A stretch of DNA of 64,000 bases, taken from positions 20,748,303 through 20,812,302 of the forward strand of contig CM046837.1 in the NCBI GenBank assembly GCA_025618425.1, read 5' to 3'. Shown here one piece after another: positions 43,916 to 56,480 of this stretch. The stretch comes from Heliocidaris tuberculata (lineage: Eukaryota; Echinodermata; Echinoidea; Camarodonta; Echinometridae). The translations under genes and the position numbers were made by a program. Each line of letters starts with the position of its first letter. The first letter of the stretch is position 1. The notes under the pieces were generated by a model that did not search any database, had not been told where the DNA came from, and was given only the letters and a program-made list of their open reading frames with translations.

Positions 43916-46900
43916 ACAATAGTTAAAGTGAACTAACGCTTCGTGCGAACCGGGCTTCAGTGAGGAGAATCAATTGAGCAAATAACCCGAATAATTCACC
44001 GGCGTTTTGAGAGCGAGCATTTACACGGCAATAACCGGCAGAGTTTTAAAAAACCACACTCCAACGGTTTTTGTCGATTCGGGTTTTTTGTCGCGTTTAT
44101 GGATAGTTGCCTAGCAACCTCTGACGAAACTCCAGAACATGAGAAAAACCCATGGTTTTTGCTTGCAGGGTAAATTCTCCCATAGAGGGCCGGCAAGGAA
44201 TAATAGGCACTTCCTTACTTTCTAAGCTAAAATAATAATAATATTAATAATAATACAAAATAATGAAAATAAACAAATTAAGATAATGCAATCAATTACC
44301 ATGACCCTCTCTATCTCTCTCTCTCAATGAGTGCAAACTATGTCGAATCGTCTATGTTTATCAATTTTATATAGAATGTCTCAAAAGATATGACCCCTAA
44401 AAAGAAGTATGACAGAAATTTGAAATAATACTTTTTTTTTCCAAATAACAGAGCTCAGAGTTGCAGATGGCAGTTGGAGTAAACTGTATAATTATTGGTC
44501 TAATTGGTATTAGCTTGCGTCTTCTATTTCCAATCAACTTGGAAAGAAGCAGGACTATGTTCGGTTGGAGCACAAGAACTCTGGCACCACGTATAATGAT
44601 ACATGTGAAAAGTTGTCAGTTGAACATGTGGTTCCAACAAAGCTGTTCATTTGTAAATGAGAAAGCTATCAAGTCTAATTCAATTGTCACAAATAGGGTG
44701 AGAGGTGAGAGTTCATTATCCGTCTCATTGTGACTTAACTGAGTGCAGTGAATATCACTAATGCTCGAGCCACAAAACATGGATTATTTGTTTTATAAAA
44801 TGGGTCAACAATATTTAATATAAAGTTCAAAAAATGGTAACAAACCCCATCGAAATGTAAAGAATCGCACAGTCAAGGAGGCCACCATTTGCTTTCCTTT
44901 ATGACATTACATTAAGCGCGGTCAAAAAGTATAATGCGTGTGTCAGTGTGGGCATCAAAGTCCTTGCCATGGCCTTCCTATATGAAACTACGCGCATTTC
45001 ATCGCGTCTGAAGTCTGTACGCCCTAGCGGTACGCATACGCGCATCTCAGCCGTGCATTATCACTTTTTGCTGCGCACTTTTTGCACTCCCGTGCATGTT
45101 AGCGAAAAAATAAAGAGCGCATACGTGACTCATTTCAGCGCATCTGATTGGCTACATTCTTGAACCCATTTTATTATACTGAATGACTTTCAGATAATTT
45201 CTGAACTGCTCAAAATCTAGGGGAAGAAAATGTCACGGAAAAATAATACAAGCAATTAAAAAGAAACAGCAAGACCAGTGCAGATTTTAAAATGGCATTA
45301 AACTGGCAAAACTTGAACAGCGCCACCTTACAGTAACTGCCAAATTGAAATTAATTTTGAAAATTAATTGCATTTTATTTTGAATTTTGACAAACAGCTG
45401 TTTGGAAAATAGGCACATTTTATATATTTCAAACTATTATTTTTGATGTTGCACATGTGGAAAATTGCCCACAGATACATTCTAAGCTTCTACAAACTAG
45501 AATGGGGCATGATGGGAAAATTTGAGGCACAGACACTTATCAAATCCTGTTGAAAGATGGCGCCATTGGGAGCTTCAATTTACTTTCACTTTAAAACTCA
45601 ATACGACTGATTTAAATGTAAGAACAAAACTCTTCCACGATGTAGGTGCAGTGCAAGCACATTCAATCTTAGCATAGAGCTAATAGCGACGTATAGCCTT
45701 GTGAAGTCTAATCATGTCATCAAAAATAAGGCACCCAAGTTCAAATGACATATACATTACAAACACGTTCCAAATGATATTGACTTTAGACAATTACAAA
45801 ATTGGGAACATCTGATAAGGCAATTTGAATATCCACCTGGCTCTGGCTCCTAGTTGTATCAATATCATCTCTTTCTTTGCATGGATGCAATGTAATTTTA
45901 AAAAAAAAAGACATACAAACAAAAAATATAGGAAGGGCAAGGCCAATAGCAATTTCATATGAGATATGGATAAAGTTCAAAATATTGTGACCACCATCAG
46001 TCATGGCAATTGGCGCTGATATGTATTTTTAAATAAAATCACTCACGCCCATCCACCTACCGATCAATACTAGCGAAGACTCTCTCTTTTTTTTTTTTGG
46101 GGGGGGGGGGGGGGGAGACCGATCAAAAGCAAATTGCATGCTGCAGTTTGTATTATAAAACACTTTTGATATAATCGAAATCTGATCTGGATATGCATAG
46201 CTTTATAGCACAATAAATTAAAACCATTATCGGAAACAATCGAGGTATGGGTCCCTTAACACAAAGGTTTGCAATCGATTGCAAAAACGACAATAGCCTA
46301 TCAAGATTATCGTTGCATGCACATATTGTTATTAAGGCTCACCATTAACCAGTCAGAATCGTTATTCGAAAAATCTTTGTGTTACGGGGCCCTGGACAGC
46401 GAAGAGGTTAGGTACGGAAATGAAAATGCAGGGAACAGGGGAGATAAAGTTGGACAGATGGAGAGAGAGAGAGAAAATCGAGCGTCGACTATTTCATGAG
46501 ACTTTATTTCATTATATTTGCGACGATTTATTGAGACAGTGCTGATGGTATATTTTAAAAAGAAATTGGGGCCAATATCATCAAAGGGAAAAAAAAGTAA
46601 CCGCTGATGTCCTCTACCAATGTCAGTGAATATGCCATACCTAAGATCGACGCCATTTTCAGAACACCAGCAATCGCCTTTTTGATCATCCACATAATGG
46701 CATCAGCGATGTGAGATAGCAGCAATACCATTTGCCAAATTCAGCACCAATATCTGGAAAAAAGTTTGTCGCTGACGTCATCCCTTAAAGATCGCCTTTT
46801 TTTCCCCCTTCTATTTATCGCTCCTTTTGAAAGTCTGAAATTTCACCTACTTTTAATGTTGTCCTTTTATGTAAAGCCAGGACATTTACATATTCGGTTC

Positions 46901-47186
46901 TTCCCCGTTTATTGATACTAAATACATCCAATATGATACAGATACAGAGGGGCTCGGGGGGGGGGGGGACACTCGATCCCAAAAGTGGTGGGTATGTGCC
47001 GCCAGCAAGACGAAAAAGGGGGCTTCGGAACGAGCGTATCATGAAAAGGATGGTCTTCGGAACTACTAATATTTTGGGAAAAGAGGGTCTTTGGAACTGG
47101 ATTACAATATAAATATGATGATACGAAACTGGTTGCCACAAGCTCCCATTAGCTATCATGGCAAGTCTATGGTGTGTGTATTCATA
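43916..47186. other. Intergenic, no supported gene
   Basis: Open frames here are short and lack domain signatures. A segment at about 44490-44590 resembles about 57340-57420 (see findings). A T-run next to a G-run lies at about 46087-46116. CAGGTCGGCG-type element ends are not seen. Confidence 0.4.
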
Positions 47187-47614
47187 CCCCCTGTTCAGAC
47201 ACAAAACGTTTATACCGAAACTCGATAAAGAAACGTCGTATACAATTTTCATCGTATAGCCTACGGACCGTTCAGACACATATTTCGACAGATTAAAAAA
47301 ACATCGTAGAGATGCGCAGTTTTACACTGCGCATGTTGTTATGGTCGCCGCCAGCCCCTACCCCCAAGTAAGGTCACATTTCGCACGCTCTCACGTTAAG
47401 CCCCTCCCAGTTATACCGTTCTATGGTCGCCATACGTTCAGACACACACGGAAAGGTGATTCGTTATCGAGTTCTTTTTCGAAACGATGCTCTGACCCCA
47501 GTTTCGTTATACAACGTTTCGTTTTACGACGTTTCGTTAGTCAGCGTTCAGACACATAAATCCATCGTATAGCTATACCGTTTTGGTATACATTTTTTGT
47601 GTCTGAACACCCTG
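47187..47614. mobile_element. TIR element with repeated GTTCAGACACA
   Basis: The left end CCCCTGTTCAGACACAAAAC and the right end TTTTGTGTCTGAACACCCTG are inverted repeats that continue inward (GTTTATACCGAAAC against CCGTTTTGGTATAC). GTTCAGACACA recurs inside at about 47270, 47433 and 47545. No transposase frame is seen. The target duplication is not clear. Confidence 0.6.
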
Positions 47615-48757
47615 ATATAAGCAGGGTTATTCGCATGCATGCGCTCGCGTGCGCTCAGCTGCATGAATGAAAACTGAATTACTTGGGGTGGAGTTGGAAT
47701 CGGATTGGAAGCAATGGGGAAAGTCCGGAGGAATTGGTATGCTTTGGAACAGAAATTTGAGTGTCAAAATGGGGGTCTTCTGGGCGGCACATACCCACCG
47801 CACACTATATACTGAGTGCCCCCCCCCCCCCCGGGGAGGGGCTACTGCCTGAACGAACGAGAGGTCTGGCTCATCATGTATGCAGGGACCGCAATGATGA
47901 AGGGGCATCTTTATTGAGACCTGCTGACTGCCTAAATGGTTAATGATTTTCGTTCCGACAATTCGATTCTTTTCAATCAATGATCTTGTTATATATTGTT
48001 TTATATAAATGCGAGCAATATCAATACTTCTCGTTAATTTTATTGTAATTATTATATTTTTTTCTGAAATGTCGCCAAAGTTTTAACCTAGAAAATAGGG
48101 GAATATATAAAAAAAAATAACAAGAAAATGTCGTATTTTGCATTCCCATTAGTATAATCGATCAATAAGAACATACTATCGCAAGTCATTAAAGATAAAC
48201 TCTAGTTTTGGTAATGTTGAAAAAAAAGATGAAACAGATTCTGTTCAAATTTACACCAATTGTTAAGCAGTACAAATAAATCACTCTTGCCAAAGGAATA
48301 TGAAAGAAATTGTGTAACTGCTGAGAAATGAGCAAAAGAAAAGTCGATTTTTGTAACGGACGGGTCTTTTTCAAAACTCATTCAAACGCACTGTTTGGCT
48401 CCCTCTGTTGACAAAAAGCCGATACAAATTGTCAGGATGGTCTCCGCGTGCGATTCAGTGGCGATTTTACCACCCTATGACCTCCGTACAGAAAAAGCCA
48501 AACATGTACATTGACCTATGACAATGACACGCACAGCGTACCGTCTATGCCATAGAGTTACATACACAGAACTCTATGGTCTATGCATGCCTGGTACACA
48601 CACAATCTCGACTTGTTTCCTTGCGCAATTGGCAGACCAAGTGTGCAGGAAAGTGTAACCATGGATTGTAGCTCCATGATCCATGGTGTAACTAGACTTC
48701 CATGCATGTGTGTATGTAACTCTATTGCTTACATTTCGATCGAGAGTTTGTATGTAC
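47615..48757. other. Intergenic, nothing recognised
   Basis: Contains CATGCATG/GCGCTCGCGTGCGCTC near 47634-47660 and a C-run near 47820-47832. No gene is supported. Confidence 0.4.
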
Positions 48758-49750
48758 ACGCAGAAAGTTATATTTCGACGCCCTGACTGCTTTTCAATTA
48801 TTTGGACGCAATACTAGTATTGCACCAAACTCTCTTCCACCTCCCTGATTGCATTGTATGTAACAGGGGTGGATGCAGAGAGGGGGGAGTTTCCCCCTTA
48901 GCTTCCTGCGCGAAAGCTCGGACGTTTTAACAAATTTGAGAGAAACGGCTCGTAGCAAACAATTTTTTTTAGGCGGAAAGTTATAGTTCGACGCCCTCGG
49001 ACTGCTTTTCAATTACTTGGACGCAATATTGCACTCTATGTAACAGGGGTGGGTGCAGGGAGGGGGGGGGGGGAGTTTTTCCCCTCCCGCGCGAAGCCGC
49101 GAAAGCTATGACGTTTTATAGCATATTTGAGAGAAAGATAACGACTCGTAGTACCTTTTTTTAGGCGGAAAGTTAGTTCGACGCCCGGACTGCTTTTCAA
49201 TTATTTGGACGCAATACGGCACTGTATGAAACAGGGGTGGGTGCAGAGAGGGAGGAGTTTCCCCTTCCCACGCGAAGCGCGAAAGCTCTGACGTTTTAGC
49301 AAATTTGAGAGAAAGATAACGGCTCGTAGAAAACATTTTTTTTTTAGGTGTAAAGTTATATTTCGACGCCCTGACTGCTTTTCAATTGTTTGGACGCAAT
49401 ACTATATAGTATTGCACCAGACTCTCTTCCACCCCCCTGATTGCACTGTATGTAACAGGGATGGATGCAGAGAGGGGGGAGTTTCCCCTTCCTGAACGAA
49501 AGCTCCATGGGCACAACCTTTTTGAATAACTTTTTTTTTTTTTTTTTTGCTTGTGAGAAAATTTTTGAGGAAAACTAGACCCCAAAAATGTGGTAACCTA
49601 TTTTTTTATTTATTATTATTTTTTTGCTTGTCAGAGAATTTGGGAGGAAAGCTAGACCCAAAAAATGTGGTAACCTATTTTTTTATTTATTATTATTTTT
49701 TTGCTTGTCAGAGAATTTGGGAGGAAAGCTAGACCCCAAAAATGTGATAA

Positions 49751-49789
<39 letters not shown>

Positions 49790-50680
49790 GGGGGGGGGGG
49801 GGTTGTCAGAAGTTTTCAGACTTTTTCGGACAGGGTACAAAAGTTAAATCATGTGGTGACCCCCCCCCCCCCCCGAATTTCAAAATGGATTTGCGCCACT
49901 GGAAAGCTCTGACGTTTTAACAAATTTGAGAGAAAGATAAGCAAACAATTTTTTTAGGCGGAAAGTTATAGTTCGACGCCCTGATATACTGCTTTTCAAT
50001 TATTTGGACGCAATATTGCACTCTATGTATAAACAGGGGTGGGTGCAGGGAGGGGGGAGTTTTTCCCCTCCCGCGCGAAGCCGCGAAAGCTCTGACGTAT
50101 TACCAAATTTGAGAGAAAGATAACGGCTCGTAGAAAACAATTTTCGTAGGCGGAAAGTTATAGTTCGACGCCCTGACTGCTTTTCAATTATTTGGACGCA
50201 ATACGGCACTGTATGTAACAGGGATGGGTGCAGAGAGGGGGGAGTTTCCCCCTTCCCACGCGAAGCGCGAAAGCTCTGACGTATTACCAAATTTGAGAGA
50301 AAGATAACGGCTCTTAGAAAACAATTTTCGTAGGCGGAAAGTTATAGTTCGACGCCCTGACTGCTTTTCAATTATTTGGACGCAATACGGCACTGTATGA
50401 AGGATGGGTGCAGAGAGGGGGGAGTTTCCCCCTTCCCACGCGAAGCGCTAAAGCTCTGACGTATTAGCAAATTTCAGAGAAAGATAACGGCTCGTAGATA
50501 ATAATTTTCCTAGGCGGAAAGTTCGACGCCCTGACTGCTTTTCAATTATTTGGACGCAATGCACTGTATGTAACCGGGTGGATGCAGGGAGGGGTAGTTT
50601 TTTCCCACTTCCTGCGCGAAGCGCGAAAACTTTGACGTTTTAGCAAATTTTGAGAGAAAGATAATGGCTCGTAGAGCCTT
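48758..50680. repeat. Satellite-like tandem array, about 185-bp unit, eight copies
   Basis: The unit contains CGACGCCCTGACTGCTTTTC, ATTATTTGGACGCAATA, a GGGTGCAGAGAGGGGGGAG stretch, CGCGAAAGCTCTGACGTTTTA and TTTGAGAGAAAGATAACGGC. Units start (at CGACGCCC) at 48776, 48989, 49179, 49364, 49974, 50166, 50350 and 50524, with spacing of 174-213 bases. The array is interrupted between the fourth and fifth units by another tandem repeat (49549-49755). Frames on the minus strand over it simply repeat the array. Confidence 0.88.
49549..49755. repeat. 77-bp tandem repeat nested in the satellite
   Basis: Units begin GCTTGT at 49549, 49626 and 49703. They hold GGAAA(A/G)CTAGACCC and ATGTGGTAACC, followed by a T-rich stretch. 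A partial fourth copy may follow after the T- and G-runs at about 49756-49802. Confidence 0.85.
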
Positions 50681-51076
50681 TTGGGGCCTTTTTCCCTCTC
50701 ACTTCCCCCGCCTTTTCGCTCTCGCCTTCCCCCCTTTTTTAGCGGCTGAATGGGGGGGGGGGGGCATGGCCCCCTTGTGCTCCCCTGTCTACGCCAGTAG
50801 TGACATGAAAGAACAAAAAAGTACTATACCTTTCATCCACTGGTTCATAGGCCTCGGACCAATGCGCATGCATGGGCAATAGAGTTACCAAAATTGCACT
50901 AACTACCGATATATAATGCTGGATATGAGCTCATGAATGTTCTCTGCCATCTGTGGTCATTACTAATTTATGCACCGTCAAGACACAGGTGGAAAGGGTT
51001 TTCCCAATACTAAGGGGAAAACATAGTCATTTTCATAAGGTGTTCACGAAACGCTTCCCTCACCATGCTCAGTGCA

Positions 51077-52135
51077 CAGGGGCGTCGCTAGAACATTTTG
51101 AAGGGGGGGGGGTGTGACACCCAAATTTGCCGACAAATTTTTAGGGTGCGACTCCCAAAATTTGCCGACAAAAATGTTGCACCCCCCCCCCCCCCCCCCT
51201 CAAAAAATAGAAAATCACAGATGTAGAGATCTTGGTCAAACAAGCCCATTTTGCAAGGAGGGGGCTGACGCCTTTTGCCCGAATATCAACTTTTCAATTT
51301 CTATCTTTTTTTAAAACTGTTCTTAGAGAAAATGTACAGAAGTTACATACAGAAGTTACATGATTATCTCGGAACCTCGCTGCCCAAATATGTGAATATT
51401 CTTTCTCCTCGTTGCCCAAATATGAACTTGAAATTTTTTTGAACTTTTCGTACTGAAAATGTACAGAAGTACATAATTATCTGGGAACCTCGCTGCCCAA
51501 ATAATTATGTGGATATTCTGGCACCTCACTTTGCTGCCCGAATAATGTGGTGGTTCCCCCGAATATCGGATTTTTTCCGAAGGGGAACGCCTTTTGCCCG
51601 AATATGAAATTTTCAATTTCGATTTTTTTTTTTTTTTTTTTTTTTGGAACTGTTCTTAGAGAAAATGTACAGAAGTTACATACAGAAGTTACATGATTAT
51701 CTCGGAACCTCGCTGCCCAAATATGTGAATATTCTTTCTCCTCGTTGCCCAAATATGAAGTCGTTATTGCCCGAATATCCTCGGGGGGGGGGGGGCTGCA
51801 GGCTACTGCCGAAGGGGGACGCCTTTTGCCCGAATATTAAATTGTCAATGTTTTTGCGAGCGAGCGAGCGAGCGGGCAAAAAAATTAGGCAAGTTTTTCC
51901 TTCTTTTTCTTTCCTTCCCTTTTCATTTCTTTTTTTTTCTTTCTGTTTTTGTTTTCATTTCCTTTCCCGTTTCTTTTTTCTTTTCTTTTTTCTTCTTTCT
52001 CTTTTCTCCTTTTCCCTTTCCTCTTCCCTCCCCCTCCCCCTCCTTTTCTTTTTTGCCGACGGAATTGCGCATTTGCCGACAGCAATTTTGAGTGGGGGGG
52101 GGGGTGACACTCCCCCCCCTCTAGCGACGACCCTG
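51077..52135 (+). mobile_element. hAT-like MITE, copy 1, with near-perfect 8-bp TSD
   Basis: It starts CAGGGGCGTCGCTAGA (51077) and ends TCTAGCGACGACCCTG (52135). Flanks are TCAGTGCA (51069-51076) and TCAGTGAA (52136-52143), 7 of 8 identical. Inside, a block with GAAAATGTACAGAAGTTACAT, GCTGCCCAAATAT and CCCGAATAT occurs twice (about 51331 and 51660), followed by TTTGCGAGCGAGCGAGCG and a T/C-rich tract. No transposase is seen. Confidence 0.85.
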
Positions 52136-52533
52136 TCAGTGAAAGTGGACTCTTCGATTTCATAATGAGATGTCCGTATATATTTGGGGTCGACATTATT
52201 GTAACAAGCTAATTCCAAAGTGATGCATTATTTGGATATGTATGAACCAATGTTACAAAATACAACCATATTGCGTAATTTTGGACATTTTAGAAACCAG
52301 CATGGATTTTAGACTAGGTATGGTTTCCCAGCGTCTTACTAACTTTGAACATTAGTTCATTTCTTGCTAATTATATCACCAAAATCACGAAATCTCGAGC
52401 TCGGGAATTATTCAGTTTCTGTTTAGTATCACTTTCCATAAAAACAAATTACAAACATGACGCGAAGTTTATTTATTATTTATTTATTTATTTTTATTTT
52501 GCCAGTCTACGATGATGGGCAAAAGCATGCAAT

Positions 52534-52699
52534 TAGTGGCGGATCCAGGAATTTGAAATATGGGGGGGGGGGGGGGGGGCGCCAGAGGCGAGGGAGCGGA
52601 GGGTGTGCTTGGGGGTATTCCCCTCCCACGATAAAAATCACAACACAGAAAAACTAAGGGGGAGCGCGCCCATGGCGCCCCTGCCTAGATCCGCCACTG
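52534..52699. mobile_element. Short hAT-type MITE
   Basis: Starts TAGTGGCGGATCCAGG and ends CTAGATCCGCCACTG, about 166 bp, with a G-run inside. Flanks CATGCAAT and ACTGCATT agree at five of eight positions, so the insertion is old or the ends are slightly off. Confidence 0.6.
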
Positions 52700-53145
52700 A
52701 CTGCATTATATATTTAATTTCATATCAATAGCGCATGGTCTATCATGCACTTCTCTGGTTTGTGTGCACATCCCAAGTGTAGGTTTGATTCACCTTGGTC
52801 CAAGGTGAAGACATGCACGTGGGATAATAATAGTAGAATAGTTATTTTGTAATCAAAGTACAGTGTAGACCTACAATATGAATGGTATATTTTGGTCACT
52901 ACATAATACACCTGCAGTGGGCGTGCCGAGGGGTATGCGCCTCCACTGCGGGGACTTGAAAAAAATTACCCTCAACAAATATCACATTTCAGAGCATGGA
53001 GAGTGATTTATAATTCTTAATTTTGGTCATCATTATGAAAATCAAAAGGAAAAATTATGACGATGTTGATGGTAATCATATGAATAATAATCATCACCTC
53101 CATTATCATTATCACCATCATCATCCTCATTTTTCTCCTTAAATC

Positions 53146-54286
53146 CAGAGGCGTCTCCTCCCCCCCCCCCCACACTCAAAGTTGCTGTCGGCAAATGCGC
53201 CACTCTGTTGGCAAAAAAGAAAAGGAGAGGGAAGGAGAGGGAAGGGGAAAGGGAAAAGGAGAAAAAGAAAGGAGAAGACAAAAAAAGAAAAGAAAAGGGA
53301 ACGAAAAGGAAACAACAACAGAAAGAAAACATAGAAAGGAAAAGGGAAGGAAAAAAAAGGAAAATCTTTTTTTTTTGCTCGCTTGCTCGCTCGCAAAAAC
53401 ACTGGAAATTTAATATTCGGGCAAAAGGCGTCCCCCTTCGGCAGTAGCCTGCAGCCCCGCCCCCCCCCCCCCCCCCGAGGATTTTCATAGTTCCGATATT
53501 CGGGCAATAACGACTTCATATTTGGGCAACGAGGAGCAAGAATATTCACATATTTTATTTTGGGCAGCGAGGTTCCGAGATAATTATGTAACTCTGGATG
53601 TAACTTCTGTACATTTTCTTTACGAAAAATTAAAAATAAAAATGTTGCTCGCTCGCTCGCAAAAATTTAGGGATTGCAAATTTGATATTCGGGCAAAAGG
53701 CGTCCCCCTTCGGCAGTAGCTTGCAGCCCCCCCCCCCCCCCCCCCCCCCGGGCCTCTAACAGTTCCGCTACTCGGGCAACCACCACTTTATATTCGGGCA
53801 GCGAGGAGAAAGGATATTCACATATTTGGGCAGTGAGTTCCGAGATAATTATGTAACTTCTAACTTCTGTACATTTTCTCTACGAAAAGTAAAAAAAAAA
53901 AATCGAAGTGAAAATTTGATATTCGGGCAAAAGGCGTCCCCCTTCGGCAAAGTTCCGATATTCGGTTAACCACCACATTATTCGGGCAGCAAAGTGAGGT
54001 GCCAGAATATCCACATAATTATTTGGGCAGCGAGATTCCCAGATAATTATGTAACTTCTGTACATTTTCAGTACGAAAAGTTCAAAAAAAATTGTCTGCA
54101 AATTTGGGAGTCGCACCCTAAATTAGAAATTTAGAAATTGAAAAGTAGATATTTGGGCAAAAAGCGTCAGCCCCTCCTCTGCATTTTTGTCGGCACATTT
54201 GGGAGTCGCACCCTAAAAATTTGTCGGCAAATTTGGGTGTCACATCCGCCCCCCCTCCCATTCAAAATGTTCTAGCGACGACCCTG
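53146..54286 (-). mobile_element. hAT-like MITE, copy 2, inverted, with perfect 8-bp TSD
   Basis: The same family as 51077-52135 in opposite orientation: it starts CAGAGGCGTCTCC (53146) and ends TCTAGCGACGACCCTG (54286). The 8 bases CTTAAATC lie directly on both sides (53138-53145 and 54287-54294). It contains three GGGCAAAAGGCGTCCCCCTTC units (about 53420, 53690, 53928) where copy 1 has two comparable blocks. No transposase is seen. Confidence 0.88.
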
Positions 54287-56413
54287 CTTAAATCATTATG
54301 ATTCATTATTTTATTACTAGTATATGCCTCTTTCTGACAGTGTGGAATTGGGGAAGATGATACAGGCCACCCCCGCCCCCTCCCCTTGATCGATACCCAT
54401 GTTAGCTAACGGGTCAAATCACTGGATCCTCGATCCTCGTGTTTTCCAGAAAGCGATGTACGCGGATAATGTACACAGTACAGGCCTGATTGATACATAG
54501 CCCCGTCCCCTCCCAATCTGCGAACTGAATTTACGCCAACGAAATACAGTCTCACTTTGTTACGATGTCAGGAAAAACTTAATCCATTTTGGGCCTTTTT
54601 TTAAATTTAAGTCGTCCGAAGAGTCACGAATACCAAGAACATTTTCAATGATATAAACTATATATAGCATACAGTCCATTGTTGTTGTTTTTTAAAATTT
54701 TTTTGATGCAACAGCTGGCATTGTGCAGTACATTGTGTACTAAATTTTGTAATACACCGTCTCTAGCTAATAATATAAGAAAGTATAGAACAATTTTTTT
54801 TTCTTTTTCCCCTTTTGGTAGGGAATACAACAGTTCATACCCTGAAAATTGTACTCTAAATACAACGAAGCTCTGCCTTACAAAGTATTATTTAGGCCAT
54901 TATTTTCATTATAAAAAATATAATTATGAACATTATTGTTATCATCTTTATCATTATTAGTATTATTATTATTATTATTATTACTGTTTTTATTATCATA
55001 TTCTATTTTGATTAATATTATCAACTATTTTTATAATAGACCTACCGTTACTTCTTTCCTTTTATTGTTAATATTATTTTTTTCAGAAAATAATCTAATC
55101 ATCTTCCAAATCACCTCTGGTGGATAAGAAGGGCTACATGAGCCCTGAGGGTACCGCCAGATAATGGATATCTAGTAGAATATATAGAAAAATGTCACGA
55201 CATTTTCAGATGAAGATTAGATAACTTATCGAGGTTTTTTATCAAGCTAATTTGTAATTGATCCGTAAAGAGTACATGACAAAAGACAATATTTTTTCAG
55301 ATTTGCAAACAAACCTATTTTTGTAGCGATATTCTCATTTACAGAAAGCCAATAAGAAACGATCCATAGACCGTGCCCTCACCTGACACTGCCTGAGTAA
55401 ACATTGGAGGGAACTATCCTGAAGCAGTTACCTTAGGGGCGACGCTACGGGGGAAGCACCCCTAAGCATCTTTCAAAAGAAGACTCCCGTTGCTTCGCGC
55501 AAAATCGACATTGCCGCTAACCATCTTGCCCCCTACTATCGAAATACACTGACATAGCCCTTGAAGGGTTATAAGGTTCATCGATCCATCATAACCCTTT
55601 CACCTAAATAACTATCTTTAATGGGATATTTTGGTCAATTTATTTGGGCGTTTAGGGGATGGAGGGGCGTATAATATATTATATATAATTATACACTGAT
55701 CGCAATGCAGCAAAATTTATTGGCATTGGAGGGGGCAAAAATACTCCCCCTCTCACGCCCAATGATGATTTAAGCAGTCATTTGCCCCCTTTCATGGTGC
55801 CAATGACAGATGATAGACAGGAGTTTTATAATGGTAAGAAAGATTGCGTCTGTTAATATACGAGGGAGCGCAGCGACCGAGTGAGAAAACTTTGATTTTT
55901 TTTTATGCTGAAAGTTTGCATTTTGGAGCATACGTATTTTGTAATGCAAAATTATTGCTTTTAATTTTTCTTTTTTTCCTTGCCAATGGGGCCCATTGAG
56001 AGTTAAAATCGATTTTACCCCTCCCCCCGCTTGAATGATTGGGGGGGGGGGCAACTGCCCCCCTATGGCCCCCCCCCCCACCCGTGTTTTCCGGCGCCTA
56101 TGATGGCCAGATGCATGAATTCAGTAAGTAGATCTTTCTTGTTGAAGGTTGGTTGCATCATGGTTCGATCAATCCTGACAAATTTGGTTATTAAAATCCC
56201 AGTTATGCCAATTTCGACAAGTAAAAAATGAAATTTAAAAAATATCGGTCCCAGGTCTCCCGGCGGGCCACACAGCATTGTGAACATGCCGGCCAGGCGA
56301 AGTAAGAACTAAAATTACAGCCAACAGTGCACGCGAACGAAATTGGAAAAAAGAGTAAATTATGCCAGCAGTTGTATTTGTAAGAGTGAGAGAGAGATGG
56401 AGATGGAGAGAGA

Positions 56414-56480
<67 letters not shown>

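Noticed and set aside
51077..54286. One single giant palindromic transposon
   Set aside because: Each arm has its own complete termini and its own target duplication, so these are two insertions.
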